A DNA stretch of 64,000 bases from NCBI GenBank assembly GCA_910591455.2, contig OU342809.1, positions 3,364,363-3,428,362 of the forward strand, read 5' to 3'. The position numbers and the translations under genes are program-made. Position 1 is the first letter of the stretch; each line of letters starts with the position of its first letter. The notes beneath the pieces are model-generated. The model was not told the origin of the DNA. It saw nothing but the letters and a program-made list of their open reading frames with translations, and made no database searches. The stretch is from Pholis gunnellus. Taxonomy: Eukaryota > Chordata > Actinopteri > Perciformes > Pholidae. Positions 1 to 12,850 of this stretch are shown here, piece after piece.

Positions 1-2556
1 TCTGTTTACAACCCCTCGTATAAAAATAAGAACAGAGAGGAACAGTATATTGGATGCCAGATAGCTGAGTGGGAGTCTAATGCGTTCTGATTTGCAAACA
101 GATGTGCCTCATGTGTCTCTTGTGCATTTCTTTAATGGTGACTGCAAAACCTAAAAAAAAAACGTTTGGGTAAAAATTCCTTAATGGGACATCAAACCTA
201 TCAGCAAGCCTACATGTATGTAAGTGTCTGTAACTGGACTTAAAGGAGACAAGAGAAATGCTTTTCAGTACAGACAAAATCACAGATTGTCCTTGAAAGG
301 GCTTCATAAGCTTTACAACATGCGACACCCACTCTTTGCTCTTCTGGTTTCCTTGTCTAGAAGTGAATGGTTTGATGCTTTATATCAGGTCTGTGGTTAA
401 CACAAGCGTCAGAGATTTTAACGCTTAGTTCAACGACATCAAATATATATAAAAGAAATTAGAATTTTGAAGGTTTTACGTGTCTTTAAAAGGCGGTTGC
501 TAACAAGAGGCTAAATGACGCCACTAAACGTCATCATGCCGACCAGTCAAATCCTATAAAAGTGGTTTTTTTTATGATTATCTTGTTGAACAGAAAATGT
601 AAGTATCTTAAACGTTTGTTTGCATTAGAGTTTATTTTCTGCAATAATCCTAAATCCATTGGATTTGTATCGAGGGAACCAGAGTGATGCTAACTTCAGG
701 TTTGACCTAAATAAATACGTCATCCCTGCACCGCTCTGTAGGCAGATTATCAAGATTGGTCAGATTGCTGATCTGTTGACCCGACACAACTTGCTGTCTT
801 GTAGTCTGTGGTTTTCAAACTACATGACTGACAGAAAGGGGGTCACACGCTACAAAGTCTCACTTTGAGACTTTTTGAGAAAGAGCCCCCCACTGGGAGA
901 AACATGCTGAATCTTGTTCAAATAAAAGTGTTAATAAACAATTCAAATGTCAGCTTCTGCACAGATGTTCAGGAGGCTGATGGCTCCCCACACATTGATT
1001 GACGCTTTGCAGAGGCATTTTTTGTAGCTTTTGTTCTATAAATACGATAAAAGACGATTCATAAAGGTCAAGGGGAAGAAAGAAATCATTTAGAAAGACA
1101 TGCAGAATTCATGTGACACATAACTCCAAATACAAAAAGTTGTTTTATCTAATCAAAGTATTTTTGATGTTTTTGCTTCTGTCACATTTATGTCTCTCTG
1201 AACCATCGACTGCCTTCTCTTAAAGTGGAGGTATGTCCTTTATTCTTTTTAATGAGCGAGCACAGCGTGCGGAGGAATAAGGTTTAGTGACGTTTTAGGT
1301 CAATAAAAGCCAACAGCCGCCTGCTAATTAAAGAAGCTGGAATGGGAGTGAGGTAGGGGTGGGGGTGAGGGTGGGGGGGTTCAGGAAGCTTCACGGCTGC
1401 TGTTTTCTTTCCGATTATGGCAGCAGCGGTGGGCTGGTAATGAAGTAGCTGTGGCACGGCAGACGGGAGGCCGGCTAATGGTGGAGAGCTGCGGGGGGAC
1501 GACTTCAAAAGAAGCTGCTTGAGGAGCAGAGAGTAGTGCGCTGAGAGGAAGGGAGACGTTTTATGGCCAAACAAGAATGTCTGTGTAGTCTGGCTGGTTC
1601 AGTCTGGTCAGATAACAAGGAGCTTTTTTTTTAAAGTGGCTCTGTTGGGAAGAGGTCTGTTGGATGAACGGTCTGGTGTGGGAAAACGTAAGAAGAGGTC
1701 ATATTTCAGGGAGATAAAAACGAGCATGTTGATGGTTTAAGTCGCTCCGAAATGTAGCAGGACAAGGATTGTGACTGTGTGTTCGGGGAACCTTCCATTC
1801 ATTCTCCAACCCACAATAACATCGACCTCAATCTAACGTAAAAGCAGTGGATTGCGCCGGCGCTTTGTAAACTCATGCGGTTTACGAAGAGGAGATTTAC
1901 AAATCACCATCGAAATCTGAAGCATTTTACGTGTTTATTGTCTTGTTCAAGGACGCTTGGAATGTAGACACCAATCGAACTATCAGCCAAATACCTGGAT
2001 AGTGTGAGGAAGAGTCAAATCAAATATCACAGGTGTCATAATGATGGTGAACCGTGAAATGACCACAAAATCCCTTAGTTAGGTTCAGAAAAAAACACCG
2101 TGGTCAGGCTTAAAATAAGTACGTGAACGTAAACAATGCATACGGAAAACGTCGTCACAAACATCACCAACGTAACTTCAAAATAACTCAACCTTGGGAC
2201 ACGAACACAGTCAGAATAGACCACATGATGTAATATGACACGCAGAAAGCAAGGATTTTATTATAAGGTAAATGACATCGATGGCATAGCGTTCAGTTTG
2301 AAATCCTTCTCATAATGACTCAAATTGGAGTTATAGTGTGCAGGCGTGAGTTAAATATCTGTCTCTTTTAGCTTCAGTACGCAGCTGTTTTGTTAAAAAC
2401 TTAACATTAAACTCAAATAAATAACGTTACATCATTTTAATCTTAATTTGAACCCCAACTTGAAGTATTACCTTGGAGAAGCAGTGGATAACTCCTTTAT
2501 TATTTCCCTCTTCCTAAGTTTATGTGGTCCACTGGAGCATAGTGAGTAAGAATGAG

Positions 2557-2685
2557 CACACACACACACGCACACACACACACAAACACACACACACACA
2601 CACACACACACAGGCAGCCACACTCTAATGCATCCACTTAACATAAAACAAACACTGCTTCCTTCTCTTCTTACTCTTTCTTCCT

Positions 2686-2722
<37 letters not shown>

Positions 2723-2725
2723 ACA
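2557..2725. repeat. Two (CA)n microsatellites
   Basis: Imperfect (CA)n at 2557-2612 and again at 2687-2725, 75 bp apart. Open frames of alternating Val/Cys across them are artefacts. Confidence 0.95.
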
Positions 2726-5700
2726 TGGCCTCCAGCCTAAGCAGGACAGTTACTGAAGTAATGGTCCTCGGGGAGAGGCAGCCGTTCTCCCCTGAGCTCC
2801 TCCTGCATTATTGAAAGGCCAGCTCATTCATGTCAACAGGAACTTCCTGCCTGCCTGAGCAAGTGTAAGGGATACACACAAGGACCTGTCCGCCTGCACA
2901 CTCAGTAACCCGAGAATGCCAAGGACCGGCTGAGAGGAGCTGCCACATCCGCCTCGCCGCCGGGTCAAACGAGTCGGGCCGTACGCGGGTTGCGTAACCC
3001 CACCGGGGGCCCGACACAGGCAGCGCGGCAACAATGGAGCGTTTGAAATTTTGCTCTGCTGTGATTAGCGATCAGGAAGCTGAGAAAAGGAGGGTTTAGC
3101 TCACGGGGTGGGGTGGGGGGGGGCTTTTCAGAGAGTTTGTGAATGGATAGTTGGTGGTTGACCACTTAATGAGCAGAACTGTGAGGAGGGATTACAATAG
3201 ACATCCTGAACCCTAAAACCAACACATTAGCCCCCCCTCTAGTTAAAACTTTACATCATTTGGATCTTAAGGCCTTTGCAAACAAAGCGAGTCCATTTTT
3301 TTTTTTCTGGCCGAAAATTTTGCATTTTTTAAAAACAAATAGTAAATACGACCTCACTTTGTATTCGGTGTGTGTTCGGATGAACAAACCAAACGCACAC
3401 CTGAGAGTTCTGAGGGAGTTCAACCAAATGAGACATATTTGCCTTTAGGGATCGGGACATCTTTCGAGGTGGAGCGCTCGGATTGATTTCCGGGTCACAA
3501 GTCAGAGGAGTGAGGTGGCACAAAATTAGAGCCCCTCATTTTGAATTGCATTTACCATACTACCTCGAAATATCTCCAGCATTAAGCTATGTGAGCCCGA
3601 GCTGAGCAGCTGAGCATTCACGGTGACATGAGAGCACTTTGCATGGTGACTCAGAGGGTCGTGAGCAGGCAACCGTCACATCCTGACACTCACAGGTGTC
3701 AATATATGGATCCGCGCTCCGGATGTTTGATCCCTGCCTTCACCCCTCAGCCACCACACATGATGCTGTTCTCAGTCTGCCCTCGATCACAAACGTCTTT
3801 ATGTTAAGCGCTGCACTTGTGGTAAACCCCCCCCCCCCACACACACACACACATTGGTGGAGACTGTTTAAAACAGGTCAATAACTAAAGAGGGAGAGGA
3901 CATAATAATAGTAACACCAACATTATAATGCAAGAAAGTCTAATCAGTGCCTCCTTCACTCTAAAACATGTGAATTTACTGCAAATTAAGAAGTTTGACA
4001 AATGCAGTAACCCCTCACCCCTACACAATAACACCAAGTCAAAAATAAAGAAAATAATATGAATACATATTATTGATATTATCACCTTCCCCACAGACAA
4101 TATCAATAAAAGGACAGAGAAATCATCACCTTGCAGAAGTTGGCCACCAAAGAGAGAAAAACAAACAAATGCAAAATAACAAAGTCCGTCTGCAAAGCCG
4201 ACATTCTTCTTCTTCAGCTTTTATTTACTTGACCTCTGAGCCGGCGGGTCACATGCTTGGCCCTTTTTAAAGGCAGAGCTGCTCTCATTTGAAGTGGGCC
4301 ACTTGTGGAATTCCCAGCAGACCTTTCATGTTGTAAAAATTCCAGTGTATCCTGGTAAACAAGCGAGGACTGTGACCTCGTCCTAACAGGAAGTTGAAAA
4401 GGTCACCATGGATTGGGGGAGGCGGGGTGGGGGGGGGCTTCTCACACACACCTGATAAACAGCAGATTACGGGCTGACCCACTGGGAATGTCCTCAGTGA
4501 CCTGTGAACTCTTTTGAGACAGATCAGCGACCACACAGCAACAAAAGAATGCAAGATAACGACGGTGTGGTGACAATGCATATTAACTCGTGTGCACAAA
4601 TTAGTAATTCGGCCCCTTGAATTAATAATTTAAGTCATTCAGTTAATCATGTTAAGTAATTTGAGGGTGTAAATTATTAATTCTTGCATGCAAATGATCA
4701 CGACTTTCACCCGTGGTGAATGAAAATGGCTGCCACGGCGCCATGAATACGGCGACCAACAGGATCGTAAAACAGGCTCGCTCTGAACACCTGGGCAATG
4801 AATCATCACTCCACAGTGGAAAACTGTCCTTCAAGGCCGTAACGCTAAACTCCAGCTTCCTGCGGCCTTTAAATAGGGCCGTCGTAAATCACAGGAGGGA
4901 TTTTGTCGCTTGGCTGACTAAAGTTTTGACCCCTCGATCCACACTGAACCTTCACACTCACGTATTTTTGCAAAGAACGGCGTGAGAAAAATAACGTCGT
5001 CTTGTGAACATAAGTAGGCCTTTATGATCTTTTTCCGTGCTGCCTTCACTGACCTATTTGAACCCACCTCTTTGCAAAATGATCTAAGACAACCAAAGTC
5101 AAACGTCTGACTCAACGTAACATCACCGCTGAGCGGAAGCAGAGGCATGTGTGGGACTGAAATATTGATGCTGTGAAAGGAGGCCTGAGTTCCCAGATTT
5201 CCTTGTGCTCAGCTGCAGACCAGGGACACGATGCATTTAACACAGTAAATGGGGTTCAAATCTAAAACTTTATTTTTTTGGGCTTAGATGATCATTTTAT
5301 TTGGACCAAACGGAACGATTAGACAGGCATACTACAATCCTGCGACACACGCAGATTCCGGAATATTTTTCTTTTTTAATTTATTGACTGCTGTCGGGAT
5401 GTGAAGAGAATGTCATTAAATATAACAAAAACATTGTGTTTTAATTAAGATTACCAACCTTAGCCTAAAGTGCCAATCCTTAAGAAGTCGGCCCTGGTTG
5501 GATTAGAACTTTGATTTGTGTGAAAACAAAAGAAATTGTGCTCAGTTTAGCAGTCGGGAATCTTGGGCTGCGTCCAAAGTTCAATACTCATGCTATTTTG
5601 CAGAATTGTATACATATTGTGCGTGTGTATACAACGCAGATAAACTGTAACAGAGCTTTTTTATCCTGAGAACATCTCCACAGTCCTGGTTTGTAATACT

Positions 5701-6078
5701 GCAAATATGTAAACATCGCGAAACCTTTTCGTAGTGGACCATAGGATCATTCTAAGAACCTGATTCATACAAGTCCACTTCACCTCGAGTCTGGTAAAGC
5801 AGGAGCTCGATGACAGGCCTGAGGAAACCAACACGTCGACCACTCAACTCATGACACCATGTGGCTGCAGTCTGCAACTGTTCTCCAGACATACGCCGGC
5901 TATTTAACATGTGCTTTTTGTTCTTTAGGAACATTTGAATGAAAAAAAACAAGTAGATCCATTCACACAGGTCTGGAATACAATTATATTTAAGCCTTTC
6001 GAGAAGATCATTCGCTTGTGGTGTAATACACCGGATGAGTCAGAGTGGCTTTGGAGAAAGGGTTGATGAAAACAGTTT

Positions 6079-6079
<1 letters not shown>

Positions 6080-6159
<80 letters not shown>
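6080..6159. repeat. (CA)40 microsatellite
   Basis: Eighty bases of uninterrupted CA; frames reading Thr-His repeats on + and Val-Cys on - are not genes. Confidence 0.98.
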
Positions 6160-6162
<3 letters not shown>

Positions 6163-7373
6163 AGATTTATGGGTTGGAGTGAGTTGTGCAAGTAGTTGTG
6201 TGAAACAGAGAGAATATGCATGGAAAATTGGCTTATGTGAGTCAGCAGGTCTTGTGTCCTCTCACCCAGTTCCATCATGGTTCATAACTAATGCAAAGCT
6301 CCGACTCCTTCAGCTGTCACATACATGTTACCTCTGTCCGTCCGTGTTCCCCCCCTGCACTGCTGCAGATGTCGTCGCATTTTGCAACAGGTAGCTCCAA
6401 CCAAAACGACCTGTTTGGTCATAGAAGCATCTGCATTTCAAGATGCTATTTGAATATGCGATGGGACTAGATGAGGATAGCAGCAACCTGCAGCGAAGGA
6501 TACAAGTTGTCAGTCGGATCAAATAGAACCAGAAGCTGTGGCAGCGAGTTCTGCAACATTAAAAAAACCACCAATATCACCAGTAGAGAGCTGGAGATGT
6601 ACTCGTAATGTTTGGGATTTATAGGCATCTGATGAAGCCGAATCATCATGACTTTAAAAATATAATGAATTCCTGCATGTTTAGCCTTGAGAAACCGTCG
6701 TGCCTTTTCTATCACCTCTGGTATTTTTTGTAAGACACAGACTTTAACGTCTAGATGACAGAAAACTGAAACATCTTGAGTAGCGAAACACAAATGTTGA
6801 CAACAGCAAACCCACTGTACATCGGGCTGGTATGGGTGTGAAAGCTTCCTAACAGCGTCCACCCACTGTACCCAGCAGTCTCCTGCACTCATCTAATTAT
6901 AGTGCATGTAAACGTGGATTTGACTGTGATCTTAGGGAGCTTTGGGACAATGACTCATATCGGATTTGTAAAGAAGCATGATGGAAAAAAAACACAATTT
7001 AAACGATGGAAAACCTGTGAATCACTGCACACGCGGCTGTAAACATGTCAGGTGAGTCATTTCCTTTATAAGGTGCCTGTAATCACCATCATTATACAGC
7101 TATGTTGTGCAAACACCTCCTGTGACCTCCAGGTTGTGACATTGCTCAATCTGGTGAGTCATGGTGGAGAAGTTACACCCGCCAACACCACTAAGATGAA
7201 CACTGCTGTGAGTCACAACAGTGTAACATACAGTATACAATGACCTGCCCTCTAACAGCAAAGGGAAACACGCTGCTTTGTTGTAAAGCAGCCTTATATG
7301 ATCAATATCTTGAAAACATGATTTTAAATGAGGATTTACCAGGCATTCCTGGACCCTTATATATATGTATATA

Positions 7374-7742
7374 CAGGACTGTCTCAGAAAATTAGAATAT
7401 TGTGATAATCCCCATAGGTGTGATTTAGTTTACTGAACCAAGCTGAGTGTTTTTCAAGGCTCAGGAAACCCTTGCAGGTGTTTCGAGTTAATTAGACGAT
7501 TCAAGTGATTAGTTGAATACCCTACTAGTATACTTTTTCATGATATTCTAATATTTAGAGATAGGATATTTGAGTTTTCTTAAGCTGTAAGCCATAATCA
7601 GCAATATTAAAAGAATAAAAGGCTTGCAATATTTCAGTTGATTTGTAATGAATCCAGAATGCATGACATTTTTGTTTTTTTAATTGCATTACACAAAATA
7701 AAGAACGTTATCACAATATTCTAATTTTCTGAGACAGTCCTG
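7374..7742. mobile_element. Non-autonomous Tc1/mariner-type element (369 bp)
   Basis: Terminal inverted repeats of about 35 bp: the left end begins CAGGACTGTCTCAGAAAATT and the right end is its reverse complement (AATTTTCTGAGACAGTCCTG). Both ends are flanked by TA (7372-7373, 7743-7744), the Tc1/mariner target duplication. There is no transposase. It cuts into the coding-like block to its right. Confidence 0.9.
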
Positions 7743-7744
7743 TA

Positions 7745-8057
7745 TGTATATGGTTCTGGTTCTCCCTCTCTCCTCCAATGGGCCCAGCAATACGTCCTCT
7801 TCCTCCAGCAGCGTGGCGTCAGTGTTGTCTTCCAGCGGGGACTTGTGGGAGCAGCGAGGAGAAGCTCTCCACCTTCCGTCGTGAGCTTCCGACTGCAGGT
7901 CGAAGGCGGAAGCTGAGCCGGATCTGAGTCTTTTTGTGTTGGTTTGGTCGCTGCTGTAGGCCACACTGGAGCCTGACCTGAAGAAGTTTCTGGTGGACCT
8001 GCATGATTTTGTTTGATTTTGTGTGGAATCAGACGTGATGACACCAATGAAAAGCAC
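7745..8057 (-). pseudogene. Unidentified coding-like block, interrupted by the Tc1-like element
   Basis: A minus-strand open frame runs from 8057 into the element at 7742. Its part DNTDATLLEEEDVLLGPLEE resembles NTDTILLETQAVTLGPLK in the minus-strand frame near 30340-30480, and the DNA matches there too (GTTCTGGTTCT, GGGCCCAGC, TCCAGCAG, GGAGCAGCGAGG). I do not recognise the family. An old retrogene or mobile-element frame is more likely than a living gene. Confidence 0.35.
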
Positions 8058-8760
8058 TGAGAATAACTATATAGAAACTAATTCATGTTTTATAATTAGC
8101 AATGAGTCAAATGACCATCTGTAATGTGATGAAGTCACAGAATTATCACCCAACTCTGCATTTTCCTTCAGCTGTTTGCCTCTTCTAGCTCTTTGTTTTG
8201 GTTCTATTGGTTTTATTGCATGTTTGCTGTATTTTTGAGGCGTAAGGTAAAAAAAACAAAAAACAGCTGCAGCTGGAAACACTGATTAAAAAAGCTCTGA
8301 CTGTTCTGACCTGCCCAGCACCAAACGGAAGACAAGCAAAGTAAGTTAGGAGCTTGTGTATATAGTGGAGCACTTGGCAGCTGAGGAGCCCGATAAGACT
8401 ATAACACATGGTATTACTCAAAACTACAAAAGTACATTTAGTACCTTGCTCTAATATTTATTGCCTTGTATTTTCGTTTGGCACGCATTTCAGTTCTGAA
8501 CATTTCTAAATATGGACTGGCTCAATAAGGTTTTACTTGTCCAACTTTCTTGTACTAGTTCTCAGTTGTTACAGTATATCCATTTATGTGTAAGTGCATT
8601 GTGAGCGATGCAAAAATGGGGGGGGGGGGGTGGTCCAGGTCCTTGCAGGTATGTGCTTGGTCAATGAAGCTGGTTCTGAAGCAACTGAAATAGTCTACGT
8701 TTACAGAGGCCTTTGAACCTCTCATGGTTCTCAATCTTCTGTATTAGCTAATCATCGATG

Positions 8761-8788
8761 AGTACTGTAGCTTTATAGCTACAGTACT
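8761..8788. repeat. Perfect hairpin, 12-bp stem and 4-nt loop
   Basis: AGTACTGTAGCT - TTAT - AGCTACAGTACT. Its last base begins the adjacent minisatellite. Confidence 0.9.
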
Positions 8789-8877
8789 AGCCCAGCAGGT
8801 TGATGTAGCCCAGCAGGTTGATGTAGCCCAGCAGGTTGATGTAGCCCAGCAGGTTGATGTAGCCCAGCAGGTTTATC
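8788..8877. repeat. 18-bp minisatellite, 5 copies
   Basis: TAGCCCAGCAGGTTGATG is repeated head to tail, four units identical and the last ending TTTATC. It follows directly on a 12-bp-stem palindrome at 8761-8788. Confidence 0.95.
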
Positions 8878-9216
8878 GGCCGGTGAGATCAAAGTGAGCA
8901 CAACAGAGTGGCAGTATGAGTTCTACGGGGACGAGCGAGAGAAGCTAATCCACAGTTTTGCTTTGCAAAGTCTGTTAAATTACTGTTTATTAACCAAGTT
9001 ATTTCTGGATAGTGTGCTTTTGGATGCTGTCTTAACATGACACAGAGCAGTCAGCCGGCTACACACACATGGACAGAGCTTCAGGAGCGTTTCTCCACAG
9101 CAACCATTGAACAGGACGTTCTGATTCTCCAAGGACCAGTGAGTACTCACACAACACCTTTCATACCGGCACAAACGAGCTCCAACATGCGCACCAACTA
9201 CCATAGACTGAGTCAT

Positions 9217-9238
9217 CCCCCCCCCCCCCCCCCCCCCC
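9217..9238. repeat. Homopolymer C run (22 C)
   Basis: Twenty-two consecutive C after AGTCAT. Shorter G or C runs occur at about 8619, 10299 and 59661. Exact length in an assembly is unreliable. Confidence 0.9.
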
Positions 9239-10379
9239 AAAAACAAATAATGTGCACTGTTTTCATTTAATTATCACAAGGTGATAACGGACCTTTCAGA
9301 GGTCAAATCATTGCAATGTGACATTGAACACGGGGTAACCAGTGGACGCATGGAGACGTGAAAAAAGATGAAATCAGAGGATATTTATTTATTTGTCAAA
9401 TATTAGATTTAGTTATAGAAGCTGTTTTGACACCACACGTGGAGATATGTCATAGACCATAAGGTGATGCAGCTTTAAGTTTTAGGAGTTTTCATTTTTC
9501 TCTCATAACTGGAAAACAACTCTCTCAGGGAAGCCTGGAAGCTGCTCACGATCTCGGGGGAGTCTGCAGATAGTTGTAAAGGTTTTAATTACACGGCGCG
9601 ATGCGCTGCAGACACCACAGACACATTGATGGGCTCTGCAGAGTAATGAGACAGTGATTTCCAGTGAAATGACCACCTCACACACCCGTCTGGAGCCACA
9701 GTCAGCCAAGATCTATTCTCAAAGAAAGATTCCGATGTGAACAGGAAAACCTTTTCTGTATTTCTGTCGTGGTACCATATTTTTTTATTAATTAGCCTTT
9801 TTGGTTTACGCCCCGTTTCCCCGGAATTAAACGGGAATCAAGGAAATGTCAAACTGCAACAAGCTCAACTGTTGCAAAACTGAGCATAAAAAATAAGTAA
9901 ATTCTAAACATACCATCTTAACACGTATGGGCTGATTACCTCTAACTCTGTAGTGCTTGATTCAGTTTGTCTTTAATAATGCATCTTATTTCAAATACTG
10001 TAAATGTTCATCCTGATTGTTTTCATCTCCACGAGTCTCTTATTTACTCTTATAAAAGTTCGTTATAACCGTTTCTTTTATATCTTTGTCATAAGAAAGA
10101 CCAGATTCACAGAATGTTCGAGTGCTTTTATTTCAAACTCACAGCTTTAGCACAGAGCTGGAAACACCGGTTGACGTAGGCTCCCTCCAGAGGACTCTCT
10201 TGAATGATGTCATCTCAAGGCGCCCATATATCATTTAGCCTCCTGGCTCACGGTGAGGTCAGGTCTGCAGCGTTCTGCTTTAACAACCATAAAAGAAAGG
10301 GGGGTGGGGGGGGGGGGCCCTCATGGGTTTTTAATGATCTGGTGCTTTGGTCAGAGCCAAGGTGCTGAGGTAACATGCT

Positions 10380-10380
<1 letters not shown>

Positions 10381-10414
<34 letters not shown>
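10381..10414. repeat. (GT)17 microsatellite
   Basis: Thirty-four bases of perfect GT. Confidence 0.97.
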
Positions 10415-10418
<4 letters not shown>

Positions 10419-11479
10419 ATGCTTGAAATCTCTCTAGCTGCTTTGATGCACCCACAGTCAACAGTAAGACAAATGTGCTTCATCTTCTGTGCAGCCTATC
10501 GAGTCTATCAGACTCGGTAATCTGTCCTCCGTGTTGACGTGCGTGTCGGGTGTTTTCCTGCTGTCATCATGAGGTCTTTGAGGAGCAATTTAAGGACAAT
10601 TAGTGGCCTCAAACTTCCTGCTGCCTTCTTTTGTCAGATAATATGAGCACACACTCCCGTGAGCACCTGTAATTACCCAAATGTCTCCTCTTTCACATAA
10701 TCTGTTTGTCACAAAAGACGGATAAGAGACTCGCGGGATATTTCCGAGTGGGTTCTGTAATTGTATATGTTTACTTCATTTTAAAGGATTAGTAAATGAT
10801 CACTTTGCATCTTTTCTTTGGCATGGTCACTGAAACCATCAGGTTGAATTGGGACAACAGCTAGAACCACATAAACTTCAATTTTCAACATGTTTAAACT
10901 TTAATACAATGTTGATTGGCAGGGCTCAACATTAATGTTACATTGATCTACTTGCTCAAAGCCTATTTTTACTTAGCCCCCATACAAATTATTTTATCTA
11001 TCAGCGGTTATTAAATAGGATTCCTCCGGTTCCCCCTCACGTAAACACCGTCAGCTCTGTCTGCACTTGCGCCGTAGTTTGCACCGTCAGCGATGTTAGC
11101 ACCGCTAGCTACAAGCTGCTGGCCCGCTGATGCCATGTTGAGAGCCGTTTAGAGGCAATCGAGATGCCCCCAAACTTGGATCTTGCACCTTTTAATACAT
11201 ATTGTATATAGAGTTCTGAGGGGATGAGATATTTTTGCAGGCCAACCCGGAAGTTAGCACGGCACTAGTTCCCTCAAAATAAAAGTTGATGGGGTTTCTC
11301 CACTGGGTTTTGGATTATTGCAGAAAGTAATATCTGTAGCAAATAAACGTCTATGATACACGTTTATTCCAGCAAGATGACTTTTGAAGCATGAATGCAG
11401 TCGGCACAACTGAAAACGAACTACACCACGGTTGCATGAGTGCGTGATATTTTGTAGTCGTCATTTAGCCGCTTAATTT

Positions 11480-11605
11480 AAGATGCATCAAGATGCATCT
11501 TGTTGCATTTTTTGATGCATCAAGACGAACCAATAATCATTTCAATATCACATCATATCCCTCTGAATCTGAATCGTGAGGTGCCTCGAGGTTCCCACCC
11601 CTCAT
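11480..11605. repeat. Dispersed repeat with GATGCATC inverted motifs
   Basis: AAGATGCATCAAGATGCATC, then TTTTTTGATGCATCAAGACG, followed by TGAATCGTGAGGTGCCTCGAG and TTCCCACCCCT. Self-complementary GATGCATC units followed by that tail are a familiar fish repeat end. Limits approximate. Confidence 0.5.
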
Positions 11606-12789
11606 ACAGCTGAGACAGCGTTTTCTGATGGGAAGCTGCCGGAAAGGCCTTTGAGCTTGTCATCAGAGAGACACCAGATGTCTCTGGCCTTTGCTGTGGC
11701 ACGGGGCGTAATGTAGAACATGGGTGGAGCTTTTTGGGGGAAAACGCCTCCTCTGTACCACATCAGAGCCCACAGTGGAGATGCCTGTGAGAACACACCG
11801 TCAAAGAAGAACCCCTGTGAGGGTCCTGATCTGACAGTCCAGACTGATGGAGGCTCTCTGATCTGTCTGTTGGTGGTTGTGCAGGCTCACTGTGTGGTTC
11901 AGGTTCACATGAGAACATATGACAAGTTGTATGGAGGGGGGTGATGACTTTTATAAATCGATCATATTGATTCTGTTAAATTGTATTTAACTTTCATGCA
12001 ATTACAAAGATAGATTCAATGCTCCGATAATTACATTTTTAACAACTTATTCTAATTGGCTCTTCCCAATGTACAATTCTCGTTTCTTGTGATAGATTTT
12101 ACGTCATATCAATTTGAAAGAAAACACCACCGAGATGGAAAGTTGAAAAAGTTAAAGCTGCCAATTTGTGATTACCTGGAAGGTGACTTCTGATTCAAAC
12201 TGATACAAACTTCTCAGTCTGGGTTTGAAAGGATTCCTGGAAACACTTGAGAAACTCGATTACTTAAAATCATTGATGCTTCGTTTTAACCTTTCTGCCC
12301 ACACCAACTCCTGGACGGTTTTTTTGTGGTTTCGCTAATCAATGGCGCCCAGATTACATTAAATAATCATTTATTTCCTAATAATTTGAATAGTTAGATG
12401 ACAATAACAAGGCAAAAGGATGACATTTAGAATATCTGACAGTTTACTCTGACTTCAAGACTTCTCTGGTGGAAAAAGTCCGTCGGCCTTGAAACCTAGA
12501 ATGTCATATGACACTTAAAAACACTAAATAAAATATAATATTATTACATGCAATTTGAGCAGTGCAATTGTTGATTTTTCTAAGAAGGAGACCAATTAGT
12601 TGTTCCGTCTTATTTTCTCTTTTGTATACTTACTAACAAAAGTATTTTCTTGTGCGATTAATAGATGGAATAATCGGTACAATTTAGCAATTTAACAATT
12701 TAGCATTGCTGAACAGCATTAAACAAAAAGCACAAAAAGCAAAGTATTGGGCAAAGTGGAATTAAGGCCAGTTGAAGGCATCAGAGAAA

Positions 12790-12850
12790 AGGTCAGGGGA
12801 TCACAAGTTCTTATGATTCATCCTGTGGAGGCCATGAAAGCCTCCACAGG
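12790..12850. repeat. Repeat C copy with a perfect 11-bp inverted repeat
   Basis: GGTCAGGGGATCACAAGTTC and ATTCATCCTGTGGAGGCCATGA (in part) resemble 62908-62965 (GTCAGGGGATCATCAAAG, AATCCTCTGGGGACCATGAA). Here CCTGTGGAGGC (12822-12832) and GCCTCCACAGG (12840-12850) form a perfect stem with a 7-nt loop. Confidence 0.5.

Larger units (their letters stand above)
1..7371. other. 5' part of the window, no gene seen
   Basis: Besides the CA microsatellites nothing is recognisable as a gene. Open frames are short. A non-repetitive minus-strand frame of 141 codons (6467-6892) has no recognised domain. GC-richer, non-repetitive blocks at about 2740-3080 and 4240-4420 could be conserved non-coding DNA. 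Confidence 0.5.

Noticed and set aside
6035..6394. Thr-His / Val-Cys repeat proteins across (CA)n tracts here and at 2468-2716 and 18240-18666
   Set aside because: They are translations of dinucleotide microsatellites in both strands, with no start context or domain.
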